In this document: piece after piece, positions 46,217 to 57,483 of the stretch | Numbering within the stretch: the first letter of the stretch is position 1 | How the letters are laid out: each line of letters opens with the position of its first letter | Assembly (NCBI GenBank): GCA_026214975.1 | Contig: CM047808.1 | Coordinates: 50,099,073-50,163,072 of the forward strand | From: Gentiana macrophylla | Taxonomy: Eukaryota; Streptophyta; Magnoliopsida; Gentianales; Gentianaceae | Length of the DNA stretch: 64,000 nucleotides | Reading direction: 5' to 3' | Translations under genes and position numbers: made by a program | The notes under the pieces: model-generated | Told to the model about the DNA's origin: nothing | What the model saw: only the letters and a program-made list of their open reading frames with translations | The model's database searches: none

Positions 46217-47216
46217 ACATTGTTGTGCATTTTGGTGGTGGTTATAATCTCTTATTGAAGACTTTTTAACAGCTCATTATTGGAGTGTAAATCCAATATT
46301 ATTTTGTATATTTGTTGGTTGGATGGATTTATATCTCTATGTTGTCTGTCTGTTGTTTTTAGCTGAAGCTTTGCAATGTAAAATTGATGCATTTTCAGGC
46401 TTGCAGCAATGGCTCTTACAACATGTAAAAGTAGCAGATTCTTTGCCAGTCTTATGGATTCACTCGGAGAACTTAGGAGTGCCTTTGATAGTGTTAGTTC
46501 TTCAAATTTTCCTTCTTATGTTGTATGAAAATTTCATACTATTATTGTGAATAGTAGAAAGGAATCCGATTCAAACTGAGAGTTGATTCTTACTGTCTTA
46601 CTTTCCATTAATTCATCCTGGCTGGTGGTCGTGCAAAGACTCTTGCTTTGATAGAGTGGTGTATTCCTTCTTTGTAATGTTCCCTTAATATAATTAGGTT
46701 TTCGGGTATACGCTATTTTTTGTTTCTTGTGCTCTCGAAAAGAGTTTCGGCCCGTGATTCATTATCTGTGGTGTCGGGGTACTAATGAAGTATTTCAGGT
46801 TCTTCATGGGTTGAAGTTCGAGGATGGTTTTTCTGTTTCTATTGGAACATTGTTTTCCTATTTTTGCCTTCTTTATTACCGTATGAGATGTTCGAGGATG
46901 TTCGAGTAATTTGAAGTTGGATTTTGCATCTTCTTTTTTGAACAGTACGTGGACCTGAAGGTTTACTATGCAATTCATGTATCGATGTATGAACTCATTT
47001 AATACACTTTGAGATGACTAAATTAAATTCACGTTTTTTGTCGTTGGGCACGCTTTTCGGTTGCAAATTGTAGCTACTTCATTTCTTTCGTTTTACATGT
47101 AGATTAAGTTTGTGGTGCAAAATAGACCCCTTAGTGCTTAAGAACTTGTTTTACATTTGCTACCATGTCTTTCTCATTGAGTGTTTTTGGTTGTACTCAA
47201 TTTCCATATTGGGTAT
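46217..47216. other. Low-copy, host-like region between D and F
   Basis: T-rich DNA with intron or UTR character. TTTTCAG at 46392-46398 is a fair splice acceptor directly before a small ORF (46409-46528). No element protein is recognised. It continues the 8050-10732 region if D is removed. Confidence 0.4.
46409..46528 (+). CDS. Possible small exon or ORF (unrecognised)
   Basis: An ATG 10 bp after an acceptor-like TTTTCAG opens a 39-codon frame, MALTTCKSSRFFASLMDSLG and on, ending at TGA 46526-46528. The N-terminus (basic, Ser-rich, few acids) could pass for an organelle targeting peptide. I do not recognise it. If it is real, element D sits in an upstream intron. Confidence 0.22.
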   Translation: MALTTCKSSRFFASLMDSLGELRSAFDSVSSSNFPSYVV

Positions 47217-48852
47217 TGTTAAGGGTGATTTTATACGTTTTATAAGGATATATTTTATGTCAATATTCCCCATATTCTTAGGATTTTCATAGAAATCGAG
47301 CTTATAATCGATTAATTGAGTAAATGGTGTTTCTAATAGGTTAAATTGCAAAACGTAGCAATTTATGTGTTTAAATCATGATTTTATATTATTTTAGGAT
47401 TGTGTTACGCTTTGGTATGTTTTTCCTACATTGTAGATACACATTGTTGATGGAAAGGATGATTTTAAAGAGATGAATTCGAGTGGAAAATCCCGAAATA
47501 TACTCGTAATACGACGGGCTAATCAAAAAGGCGTTTTCTGAAGAAGAGTCCTTAATGAAAGTTGTAGAGTTTTCCGAGAGCTTTTTTATGACATTCGGAT
47601 CATAATTTTTGGAGGTCTACAACTCAAGATATGAATTTTAGAAGTTTGAGTCCATGCAAGAATATTCAGTACATAGTTGCAACAATCACTTTGAACTAGC
47701 GTTCCTGATGTCCAAACTAGCGTCCAAGGTGCGAAATTGATACAGATCCTTAGGCGCCTTTCAAACTAGCGTTTAGCTTGGCGTCAGAGAGCCATGGACG
47801 AAGCGCCCACCTCTTTAAACGAGCGTCCAGCGCCGCAATTTCATTAACCGACTTAAGCCCTTAAACAGCCGACCTATTCTTCTATTTAAGCAGCGTAGCC
47901 CCCAAACCCTAATTCATTATTGTTATTCTCATACTACACAATTCATTCAGCCGCAAAAAGCAAAGGAGCAGCGGCAACTTGAGAGTTCATAGGCGGTCAC
48001 CCGAGCCTTGTGCTCGGGTGATCCGGGGTTAGATTAGATGCGTTTTTCTTCCGTTTTTCATTGTTGATCCATGGTGTTCAACCCTTGTATAAACTATGTG
48101 AGTTTGATTTTCCAATTTATTCAATCCTTTTTATTTTCATGATCTTTAATTTACTTTGTATCGTTCTATGATTTTGATGCTATGATGTGAATTAGATCGA
48201 GAGATCAGTTTGCTATTTATGTTTACAACATACGAGAGTTGCGTAAACTAGATCACCATAGAAAGATAGGATTTTTAATCATTAATGATGACAAGTTAAT
48301 CGGTTAATTATATAGGTTGGTAGATTCTAAAATACGAGAGTTAACTTGAATCTACACCTTCGTTTTGTATGGAATATCGGTCTCAACATTCGAGAGAGGA
48401 GAGATTGGTAAATTGAATTCACTACGAGAGTAGGATTACATAGCTTGAGAATACAGATTCACTAAGAGATTAGGGGTTTGTGTCTCGTGTAAAGGTGAAA
48501 CCACAATTTGAATTAAAATCATGAGATGAACTAGGATTGAAATCACTTGGTTTGTATGATGTTTGATCCCATGTATCCTTAGTTTAGGTTTTTATTATTT
48601 GTTCTAGTTTAGATTTAGTTTACTTGTTCTATGAGTTTATTTGTTAGTTCTTCGTTTATTTGTTTTCGTTAGTAACAATTGAGAGGATTAATTAGATTAG
48701 ATTCAACATCCCTTTTCCACGAGGATCGATACCCGCATTTATCTAACTTTACTAGCAACTACCCGGTATTCGGCCGGTTAGGAGGTAGTTTTGCATGGTA
48801 GTATAGGTTTATAAATTTTCTTTTGTTTTAATGATGCAAAATCTCCCCAACA
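47217..48852 (+). repeat. 5' LTR of F
   Basis: TGTTAAGGGTG to CCCCAACA. Contains the GTTGTAGAG and TCTACAAC module (47545-47640), a GGACG/CGTCC half-site cluster (47690-47850) and a TATA-like CTATTTAAG (47881). Confidence 0.9.
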
Positions 48853-48856
48853 AAAG

Positions 48857-48874
48857 TGGCGCCGTTGCCGGGGA
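48857..48874 (+). other. Primer binding site of F
   Basis: TGGCGCCGTTGCCGGGGA, four bases after the LTR. Confidence 0.9.
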
Positions 48875-49208
48875 ATCGGCGTTTTGTTGAATTTGGTTGA
48901 ATTAATTTCTCGATTTTGTTACGTTTTTTTTTTTAATTTTTCGTTTTCAATAAAAGTAGCGTTTAACAAATCGAGAGTTTTTATTTTTGTCGTGTTTCGA
49001 TAACCGTTGGGTTAAGAATGTGCAAAAAGTTTTTTACTCGATTTGTGAAACGTGAACTATATGGTTGTTTAGTTGTTACCTAGTCTAACCCATGTGCTAA
49101 AATTTATCTGTGGCTGTTGTCTGTGCTCTATGTTGTGTTTATAAGATTTAGGGTTTGCTGTGTTTCCTGCGTTTTCTATGCAAATTCGACTGTTGGACGA
49201 GCGTTCAG
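48875..49208 (+). other. F leader region
   Basis: About 330 bp after the primer site, no ORF seen. It ends at AGCGTTCAG (49200-49208), which recurs at 51424-51432 on the far side of fragment G. Confidence 0.5.
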
Positions 49209-49270
49209 ATAAGTGAAACGTAACTAATGTTTTTGAAAAAAAAAAGTTGAGTTAATAATAAATAAATGGG

Positions 49271-49452
49271 TGTGTCGGAAGCTGGTTGATGATTGGAGTG
49301 CGGTAGGGCATTATCTCGAAATGTCCTATACCACTATGATGACCAAAAGCTCACGACAGTCAGGAAAAGCTGCCTGATGATTTGAGTAAGGTAGGGTGTT
49401 ATCTCGAAACATCCTATTCTACCATGACGGGTGAGAGCTCATTCTGATGTGC
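49271..49452 (+). repeat. Two-unit motif, G copy
   Basis: Same two units of about 80 bp as in A and F, with GGTAGGGCATTATCTCGAAA and GTCCTATACCACTATGATGA. Confidence 0.75.
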
Positions 49453-49797
49453 GTTAAAAATAATAATAATAAAAAGAAAGTGAAAAAAGAGAACAAACTC
49501 AAGGCTGTGTTATCGTTGAACTCATACCCAGTATAAACCGAATGATATGCTGTAGGGATTATCCTACTGAGTGCGCGGGAAGACTTTGTGTGGAACAATT
49601 ACTGCCTATACCTAGGATAGTCATTAAAATTATCTGAGAGGATATTTGTTTGAGAAGATTGTGAAGGTTGAAAAGGGCTTATCACACACGCACAGAATCT
49701 ATCTCTATGTTGGTATCACTTGCTATAGTTGTTGTATCTTTTGTTACGTGAGTTAGGGATCTATATGGATTGCATGAAAGTGAGCTAGTTTTGATTG

Positions 49798-49835
49798 TTT
49801 TGCTCGGGACGAGCAAAGATTTAAGTGTGGGGGAG
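49798..49835 (+). other. Terminal hairpin and polypurine tract of G
   Basis: TTTGCTCG GGA CGAGCAAA, 8 bp plus a wobble, then TTTAAGTGTGGGGGAG next to the LTR. Confidence 0.8.
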
Positions 49836-49836
49836 T

Positions 49837-51420
49837 TGTTAAGGGTGTTTTTATATGTTTTATAAGGCTATATTTTATGATAATTTCCCCCGTATTTGTA
49901 TTATTTGTAAAAGAAAATAAGTGTTTAGACGAAATATTGAGCATGTGGTGTTTTAATAAGTTAATCACAAAATTAGTCAATTTATGCGCTTTATTGATGA
50001 ATTTATATTTAATTGGACATTATTACATTTTTGCGATATTTTTATGTGTTATAGATGCACAAATTCGAGCTCAAGAGGTGATTCAAAGATGATCAAGTCG
50101 GATTTAATTAAAGAGGAAGAGATAATGGTGATTGGATTTGATTGGAAAGAGATAGATATGAGAAAATCAAGTTTCCGCATCTCTCGAATCAAGGCCCAGA
50201 TTATTGAACGGCCGCCCGGTGGACGGGCGTCACGAAGATAGTGGACGAAAGCGCCCGTGATGATATTTTTGATTCAGAACTTTGGGACGCTGTAGTGGAC
50301 GCTGGCTGACGCGGCGCGTCAATCCCGGCTTCGGCCCGATTCGAAGATTTCAAGCAGAGTGGACGGGCGTCCAAAGAACCAGACGAGCGTCCAACGCCGA
50401 CTTCAGCCAAACCGCCTCTATCCTCTATAAATACAGCCCTTATGTAAACCCTAATCATACCATAGTTTCTCATACACGAATTTCACAAGGAGCAGCCGCA
50501 TCTTTTCCTGAGTAGCAGCCGCAATTTCCAAACCTAAAAAGAAGATGATTTCTTCCCATCCAATGATCATGATCAACATCATGGTTGTTGGCTAAGCACA
50601 TCGCGGTGGGACAACGGATGAAACCGATCAACATCAACACCAACTAGAGAGATTTTTGCTACATGTTTAGTGAGTAAAGTTATAGTTTTTTATCAATTGG
50701 ATATTGTTTTTTATCGTTTACGTTTTATTCGAATCGAGAGATCGATGAAACCATCTTTTATGCTTTGAATTTATATGAAAGTATTGTTCAAGTTGTGACC
50801 TTTTCAATTGATGCGATTGATTATGTTTCAAGAGATTGATCATACTTAGTTGAGTAAGAGTATTAGAGATAATCTCGTGTTCGTGTTTTGCATGTCGTTT
50901 TGTTTTACTTGAAAAAGAAAACGAAACCCTAGAATTCGTTTAGAGAAATCTAGTCGAATTAGTGATAGATCATTACTAAAATTTATATCTTTAACTTGCC
51001 GTCTAGTTGGGGTTGGGTTGGTTGATCGGTGGATTCCCGTTGCCGTGCCGTTTCTCTTAATTATTTGTTAAACCAAATTCGTTCGTGTCGACTTTGATTG
51101 ATTCGTTTAGTTGTCTTTTAAAAACCCTAGTTTTTTTACCTGCTGTTTTCTGTGTTTTTCTGTTTTTAGATTAGTCGGACGCCCGTCCATAGCCGAATTT
51201 TCCTGTTTCCTGTTTTAGTTTAGTTTTATTTATCGTTCTTATATTATAGTTAGTTTAAACCCCAGTTTTAGTTAATATTCGTGACATAATCAATTTAATT
51301 ATTGCACTTTGATCCGATAAACATTCCACTCCCTTAGGACGACCCGTAAACACCCTATACTACGAACCTTATACTTGGGGTGTTTCGGTTTATAAATTTA
51401 AAACACGTTTTTACCGAACA
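49837..51420 (+). repeat. LTR of G
   Basis: 1584 bp, TGTTAAGGGTG to TACCGAACA. TATA box CTATAAATAC at 50425-50434 with dyads GGACGGGCGTCC (50361-50372) and others in the 230 bp upstream. Confidence 0.8.
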
Positions 51421-52769
51421 AAAAGCGTTCAGGTAAGTGAACGCCCGCCCGATTCTAACATGGTGTAAACGTAAAGGCCTGGTTTGTTGGACGCCGTCCG
51501 TTCCAAAACGTGTCGGCTACATTCGTTTTCAAGAACCGCATCAAGCGCCCATATATCTAAACGCCCGTCCGGCCTGCATAAGTTTTAAACGCCCGTTTGA
51601 ATTAGTGAACGCCAGTCCAGGTTCCGGATTTCTTCTCAATTTGATTTTTAATGCTTTATTTGATATGGATACTTTAATTTGAGCTTCTGTGGCTACTTAT
51701 TTTCACGTAGATGTTCTGAACTTGCATGTTTACATCTTTCCATCTACGGATCCATGTTAAATAATTGAATCTAATGGATAATATACTTGATACATCCATG
51801 CAAGTTATAGTTATCGCCGGTTCTCGTATGCTGCTATAACCGGTCTTCGTGTCAATTAGTAGCTAATGTGTCGGTTTCCGTATGCTACATACGCCGTGAT
51901 GAATCTTTTAAGCTTTGAGACTTATGTGCTTCCTTGTTGTTTTTGTAACTCATATGGGTAGCTATCGCCGGTTTTCCGTATGCTACGCCCGATTCATATG
52001 AGTTATATACATTTAGAATAGCTAATTGTTGGTTTTCCATAATGCTATCACTTTTTACGAGTCTTAAAGCGTCTCGTGCTTGCATGTAATGAACGAAGAT
52101 CATCGGTTATCGTAACCTATCATTATTTGGTAGAGCGTTTATTATATACATGTCGTCTTTTGCAAATGAGTGGGCTAGTTTTCTTTCTTTTATTTTCTTT
52201 TATTTTTGCATATCATTTAGTTGCATGTCATCTAGTTGCATTGTTTTCCTATTTTTCTTTTATTTTTCTTGAGTGTAGTTAACTGTCGGTTTCCGTAATA
52301 CTACCTCGTTTTTTTCTGATTCTGCACGGGCCGTAGTCACTGTAGGGTTGTCCTCTCAACTTGCTCAGCCTGAGCCTGTCAGGATTTATTTTTATTTATT
52401 TTATTTTTAGGATTGCATATCATGTAGGCTGCATTGTAGTATATTTTCATGTAGTTGCACCTAGCCTACTATTGTGTAATGTTCCATGTATATGTATTCC
52501 ATCTTTATATGAGCTTAAATTTGAACTATCTCTATATCTCCTTTTCCATGTGCTTTATATATGTAATCTTTCTTTTTCCCCGTAGACTTTTTTTGCAATC
52601 GATCAAGTCTGCAGGATATTTTTGATAGCTATTGTGCACTTTCACGATGAATTCGGTTTACTGTGATGCTCCACGATCTCTTGAGCTATGCAAACAATTT
52701 TGGTTTTTACCGATTTTTCGGAATTGCCGAAGATCCAATCACTAAGTTCTCTAATTTATTATTTACGCA
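51421..52769 (+). other. F internal region, non-coding, with hairpin array
   Basis: The first 200 bp have several ACGCCCGTCC-type sites like those of the LTR promoters. From 51805 to 52304 there are five hairpins with a shared loop. The rest is T-rich. No ORF is credible. Confidence 0.6.
51805..52304 (+). repeat. Array of five hairpins with a conserved loop
   Basis: Positions 51805-51839, 51859-51888, 51958-51986, 52018-52048 and 52275-52304. Stems are TTATAG/CTATAA, GTAGC/GCTAC, GTAGC/GCTAC, ATAGC/GCTAT and GTAGT/ACTAC. Loops share a CGGTTTTCCGTA-like core. Pair changes are compensated on both sides. Confidence 0.6.
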
Positions 52770-52806
52770 CAACTTGAGGACAAGTTGCAATCTAAGTGTG
52801 GGGGAG
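52770..52806 (+). other. Internal hairpin and polypurine tract of F
   Basis: CAACTTGAGGACAAGTTG (52770-52787), a perfect 7-bp stem, then CTAAGTGTGGGGGAG. Confidence 0.8.
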
Positions 52807-53230
52807 AGGATGGTTTATATGTATCTATGAGTCGTTTGCTCAATTTCTGTTATATTTCTATGAAAAGTGCTTAATTTTAAAATTTTTGTTTTGTCCCGAG
52901 TGAGCATTGCATGTCTTTGTTCGATGTTTATACCATTGGTGCATTATTTTGCATATTTAGTAATTTAGTTGTTTCACCCGACACTATTTTTCACGTGCCA
53001 TAGTAGATGATAAGCTATGTTTTTAAGCCATACCCATTTGATTAGAGATTTTTGATGATTATCGCATGATTCTTTGCTTACATACGAATTTTGAAATTTT
53101 AATAGTTTGTATTTAGAGTTAAAGTATGACATACTGTGAATATCTGAAGGTTTGAATGTGATAAATGACACGTAACTATTGCGCTTTTAAAAAGTAGTGA
53201 ATAAATGAAGTTGTTTTAAATAGTTAATTG

Positions 53231-53410
53231 TGTGTGTCGAAAGCTGGTTTATGATTTGAGTGAGGTAGGGTATACCACGTATGTCCTATACCACTATGAT
53301 GACCAAAAGCTCACGACAGTTAGAAAAAGCTGCCTTATGATTGGAGTAGGTAGGGGATTAGCGGGAAATGTCCTATTCTGCTATGAGGGCAATAGCTCAT
53401 TCTGATTTGT
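53231..53410 (+). repeat. Two-unit motif, F copy
   Basis: Same layout as in A and G, with GGTAGGGTATACCACGTATG and CAAAAGCTCACGACAG. Confidence 0.75.
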
Positions 53411-53797
53411 GTTTAAGTGAAATAATTAAATCAACTTATGAGAATAGTGTTATGAATTGAATGAAAGACTTAGTTATCGTCGATCTTATCCCCAGTATAA
53501 ACTGAAAGATATGTTGTAGGGACTATCCTCTGAGTATGTCGGAAATATTTTAAATGCTCCCTATTATTATTTTTTTCGGGGTTTGTATGTTTTGTGAGGT
53601 GCATGTTATAATCGTTTTTATATGTCTAATTTAAATGGGGTGTTGGCTAGTTTTGCTTAAAATCAATTTCAAGTGTGGATTTAGTGGAAATTTATTATGG
53701 CTATGCACACACTCACTTGGGTGAACCTCTAAACTACTTGAATATGTTTTATATTTTCATAAATGTTTATTTGTCTCGAGTGATGATTATGTTTTGT

Positions 53798-53833
53798 CTT
53801 GCTCGGGACGAGCAAGGTTTAAGTGTGGGGGAG
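53798..53833 (+). other. Terminal hairpin and polypurine tract of F
   Basis: CTTGCTCGGGACGAGCAAG (53798-53816), perfect 8-bp stem with GGA loop, then TTTAAGTGTGGGGGAG ending two bases before the 3' LTR. Confidence 0.85.
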
Positions 53834-53834
53834 T

Positions 53835-55471
53835 TGTTAAGGGTGATTTATACGTTTTATAAGGATATATTTTATGTCAATATTCCCCATATTCTTAGGA
53901 TTTTCATAGAAATCGAGCTTATAATCGATTAGTTGAGTAAATGGTGTTTCTAATAGGTTAAATTGCAAAACGTAGCGATTTATGTGTTTAAATCATGATT
54001 TTATATTATTTTAGGATTGTGTTACGCTTTGGTATGTTTTTCCTACATTGTAGATACACATTGTTGATGGAAAGGATGAATTTAAAGAGATGAATTCGAG
54101 TGGAAAATCCCGAAATATACTCGTAATACGACGGGCTAATCAAAAAGGCGTTTTCTGAAGAAGAGTCCATAATGAAAGTTGTAGAGTTTTCCGAGAGTTT
54201 TTTTATGACATTCGGATCATAATTTTTGGAGGTCTACAACTCAAGATATGAATTTTAGAAGTTTGAGTCCATGCAAGAATATTCAGTACAGAGTTGCAAC
54301 AATCACTTTGAACTAGCGTTCCTGATGTCCAAACTAGCGTCCAAGGTGCGAAATTGATACAGGATCCTTAGACGCCTTTCAAACTAGCAAATAGCCAGCG
54401 TCCGGAAAGCCATGGACGAGCGTCCACCTCTTTAAACGAGCGTCCAGCGCCGCAATTTCATTAACCGACTTAAGCCCTTAAACAGCCGACCTATTCTTCT
54501 ATTTAAGCAGCGTAGCCCCCAAACCCTAATTCATTATTATTATTCTCATACTACACAATTCATTCAGCCGCAAAAAGCAAAGGAGCAGCGGCAACTTGAG
54601 AGCTTCAAGGCCGGTCACCCGAGCCTTGTGCTCGGGTGATCCGGGGTTAGATTAGATGCTTTTTTCTTCCGTTTTTCATTGTTGATCCATGGTGTTCAAC
54701 CCTTGTATAAACTATGTGAGTTTGATTTTCCAATTTATTCAATCCTTTTTATTTTCATGATCTTTAATTTACTTTGTATCGTTCTATGATTATGATGCTA
54801 TGATGTGAATTAGATCGAAAGATCAGTTTGCTATTGATGTTTACAACATACGAGAGTTGCGTAAACTAGATCACCATAGAAAGATAGGATTTTTAATCAT
54901 TAATGATGACAAGTTAATCGGTTAATTATCTAGGTTGGTAGATTCTAAAATACGAGAGTTAACTTGAATCTACACCTTCGTTTTGTATGGAATATCGGTC
55001 TCAACATTGAGAGAGAGAGAGATTGGTAAATTGAATTCACTACTACGAGAGTAGGATTTCATAGCTTGAGAATCTGATTCACTAAGAGATTGGGGTTTGT
55101 GTCTCGTGTAAAGGTGAAACCACAATTTGAATTAAAATCATGAGATGAACTAGGATTGAAATCACTTGGTTTGTATGATGTTTGATCCCATGTATCCTTA
55201 GTTTAGGTTTTTATTATTTGTTCTAGTTTAGATTTAGTTTACTTGTTCTATGAGTTTATTTGTTAGTTCTTCGTTTATTTGTTTTCGTTAGTAACAATTG
55301 AGAGGATTAATTAGATTAGATTCAACATCCCTTTTCCCTGAGGATCGATACCCGTACTTATCCAACTTTACTAGCAACTACCCGGTATTCGGCCGGTTAG
55401 GAGGTAGTTTTGCATGGTTGTATAGGTTTATAAATTTTCTTTTGTTTTAATGATGCAAAATCTCCCCAACA
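53835..55471 (+). repeat. 3' LTR of F
   Basis: 1637 bp, near-identical to 47217-48852. The few differences are concentrated in the GGACG/CGTCC dyad region (54340-54430), where the 3' LTR keeps GGACGAGCGTCC (54414-54425) and the 5' LTR is altered. Confidence 0.9.
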
Positions 55472-56141
55472 GGTATAAAGCATCTTGAATTGATGGATTG
55501 TGTCTATATGTAGCCTTAACCGAGGTGCTCTTCTGAGATCTATACGTTCAAGAATCACACCAGCAACGTTTGTAAGGTCCCTACACAATTTTATGACATG
55601 GATTCTTATTGCAAACTGATTTGCTTCAGCCCAGGTAGATTATATAAATCCATTCAATTGTAATTGTGATGCACTCCATTATTCTATCTACGTTATTAAC
55701 CTCTGCAAACTATGATATTGTTCTTTCTACGTCAGAACAATACTTGAGGCTTGAGTCATCTTGTACTTGTGACTAGATTTGGGATTGTATCGATTTTCTA
55801 GATTCCCGTTTTCTCATATCTGCTTGGTACTCGTTTGTGTTTAGTTTTCTTTATCAAATGCATTGGATTCGTTACGCTTCTTGCTTACGCTATCCATCTT
55901 TTCCATTCGGTGTCTATTCGTATTATCGTTGGTAACAATTTATGTTAGGCCCGCCGTGCCTTGCACAGCTCACTTCTACTAGTAATATACATAAATCCTT
56001 TAATTATTATGTATAATATTCTAAATTTTCATGAAGCAACACTTTTGCCCTTTTAAAAAATTCAGAGCATTACATATCGTAACATTGCGGATCAAAATCT
56101 CAATACAAATAAATCAAGTAGCTTGGCTCAAGTAGTACTGG

Positions 56142-56451
56142 CTAGTTTGAATTCATGGAATGCAATGGAACGGAATGAATCTAATGGAATGGAATGTAAT
56201 GGAATGGAATTACATCATTCCATTACTGCGTTTGATAGGCAATGGAATGGAATCGTTTTCATGTTGCATGGTTTATTTTTTCATTCCATTCCGGCCATTC
56301 CACTAGATTTTTGATGGAATGAAAATCATCTATTTTCATTCCGTTAGAATGAAATCATATTCCATTCTTCCGTTGTCAAACACGCTAAATTGATGGAATG
56401 GAATGAAAAAACATTCCATTCCATTCCATTGCCACAATCCAAACGTGCCAT
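56142..56451. repeat. GGAATG-rich MITE inserted in a related MITE
   Basis: Inner element about 56226-56387 with ends GCGTTTGAT and GTCAAACACGC. The outer element has ends near CTAGTTTGAATTC and CAAACGTGCC. Both are full of GGAATG and its complement, so the whole stretch can fold back. Families with such ends are common in plants; the exact family was not determined. Confidence 0.55.
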
Positions 56452-56575
56452 AAGTGACTTGAGAATGCCTATGGAGGTCATCGGTTCGATTCTTCTCTGA
56501 TACGCCATGTTGAAAGAGCTTTTGGTCTGGCCTTACCCCTAAGTAAAAGTCACACTTTCCGAGACACAACCGGGC

Positions 56576-56577
<2 letters not shown>

Positions 56578-56637
<60 letters not shown>
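56578..56637. repeat. (TA)n microsatellite
   Basis: About 29 TA units without interruption. Confidence 0.95.
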
Positions 56638-56639
<2 letters not shown>

Positions 56640-57211
56640 AATACATGTGTAGGTTGAAAAAAAGAATCTAGATGTGATTTTAATTTTCTTAAGAGAACAA
56701 TTATCTTTTTAATGTTGTATCATGCATTTCGGATGCAATGGCTTGTTGACATATATTCGGCAGCCATCAAATTCACGTATTCTTGTAAATTTCTTGTAAT
56801 AAAGTGCATAATTTTAGGAATTAATACCATGAGTTACTATTAAAATTCACACGTGCGTAATGTTTTTGTGGTAAGAATAATAATATGGAAACAACGAGGA
56901 ATGACACAACGTTGATCTACATCATTGATCATGATGTGTCTAAATTGATAATGATGTAAATCTATCATGATCATCGGTATTTATCACCGTTGTGTCAGTC
57001 GTTGTGACATAACTGTCCGTATCATTGGTAATTGGGTGCACAATTTTAGGAGATTATTTAGGAGTTAACATTTTCGTTGGAGTTAATGTTTTTCTTTTTC
57101 TTTTTTGAAAAAGAAGTTAATGTTTTGAAAGTCATTCAAATTGAGTTATTATTGTAAATTTCATGGGACGAATTTGTGTCGGGTTATTTATGGGTTTGAA
57201 GTTGAATTATA

Positions 57212-57483
57212 CTACCTCCGTCCCAACGTGTAAATCCATTTGGGGTTTTTCACACATATTAAGATAGTTAGTTACATTTGTTATTTGTCATTAATTTTGA
57301 TTAAAAAAACTAAAATGACCTTTCGTTGGTATTAATGCAAAATAGTATAAAGTGGTTGAGTATATAATAATGAGGGGTAGAAGGAGAAAAATGTAATAAA
57401 TGTTATATTGGTTTTCTAAATGGACTTACATTTTGGGACAAAACTAAAAAACTAAATAGACTTATATTTTGGGACGGAGGTAG
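57212..57483. repeat. Stowaway-type MITE
   Basis: 272 bp with terminal inverted repeats CTACCTCCGTCCCAA and its complement, flanked by TA on both sides (57210-57211, 57484-57485), as expected for Tc1/mariner-related Stowaway elements. A second element start (CTCTCTCCGTTCCTAATTAT, 57488) follows directly but its other end is not seen. Confidence 0.85.

Larger units (their letters stand above)
49209..51420 (+). mobile_element. Fragment G: 3' end and LTR of a related element inside F
   Basis: Begins within the non-coding 3' domain of an Athila-like element (ATAAGTGAAACGTAAC, also seen before the motif in A), then has the two-unit motif, terminal hairpin, polypurine tract and one LTR (49837-51420) of a different subfamily from F. 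The 5' LTR, primer site and coding part are missing. AGCGTTCAG flanks it on both sides. The three As and a G after the LTR resemble the spacer normally found before a primer site. Confidence 0.7.
47217..55471 (+). mobile_element. Element F: non-coding Athila-like element
   Basis: 8255 bp with two nearly identical LTRs (1636 and 1637 bp), perfect target duplication ggtat (47212-47216, 55472-55476), a tRNA-Asp type primer site and a terminal polypurine tract. No gag, protease or pol motif is found inside. The internal part has instead a 3' fragment of another element (G), a hairpin array (51805-52304), an internal hairpin-polypurine unit and the two-unit motif. The LTR similarity makes it one of the younger insertions, so it was mobilised in trans. 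Confidence 0.88.

Noticed and set aside
49209..51420. Fragment G as a LINE-type retrocopy with 9-bp target duplication
   Set aside because: It ends at the LTR terminus rather than at a transcript end with a poly(A) tail, so LINE-mediated copying does not fit well.
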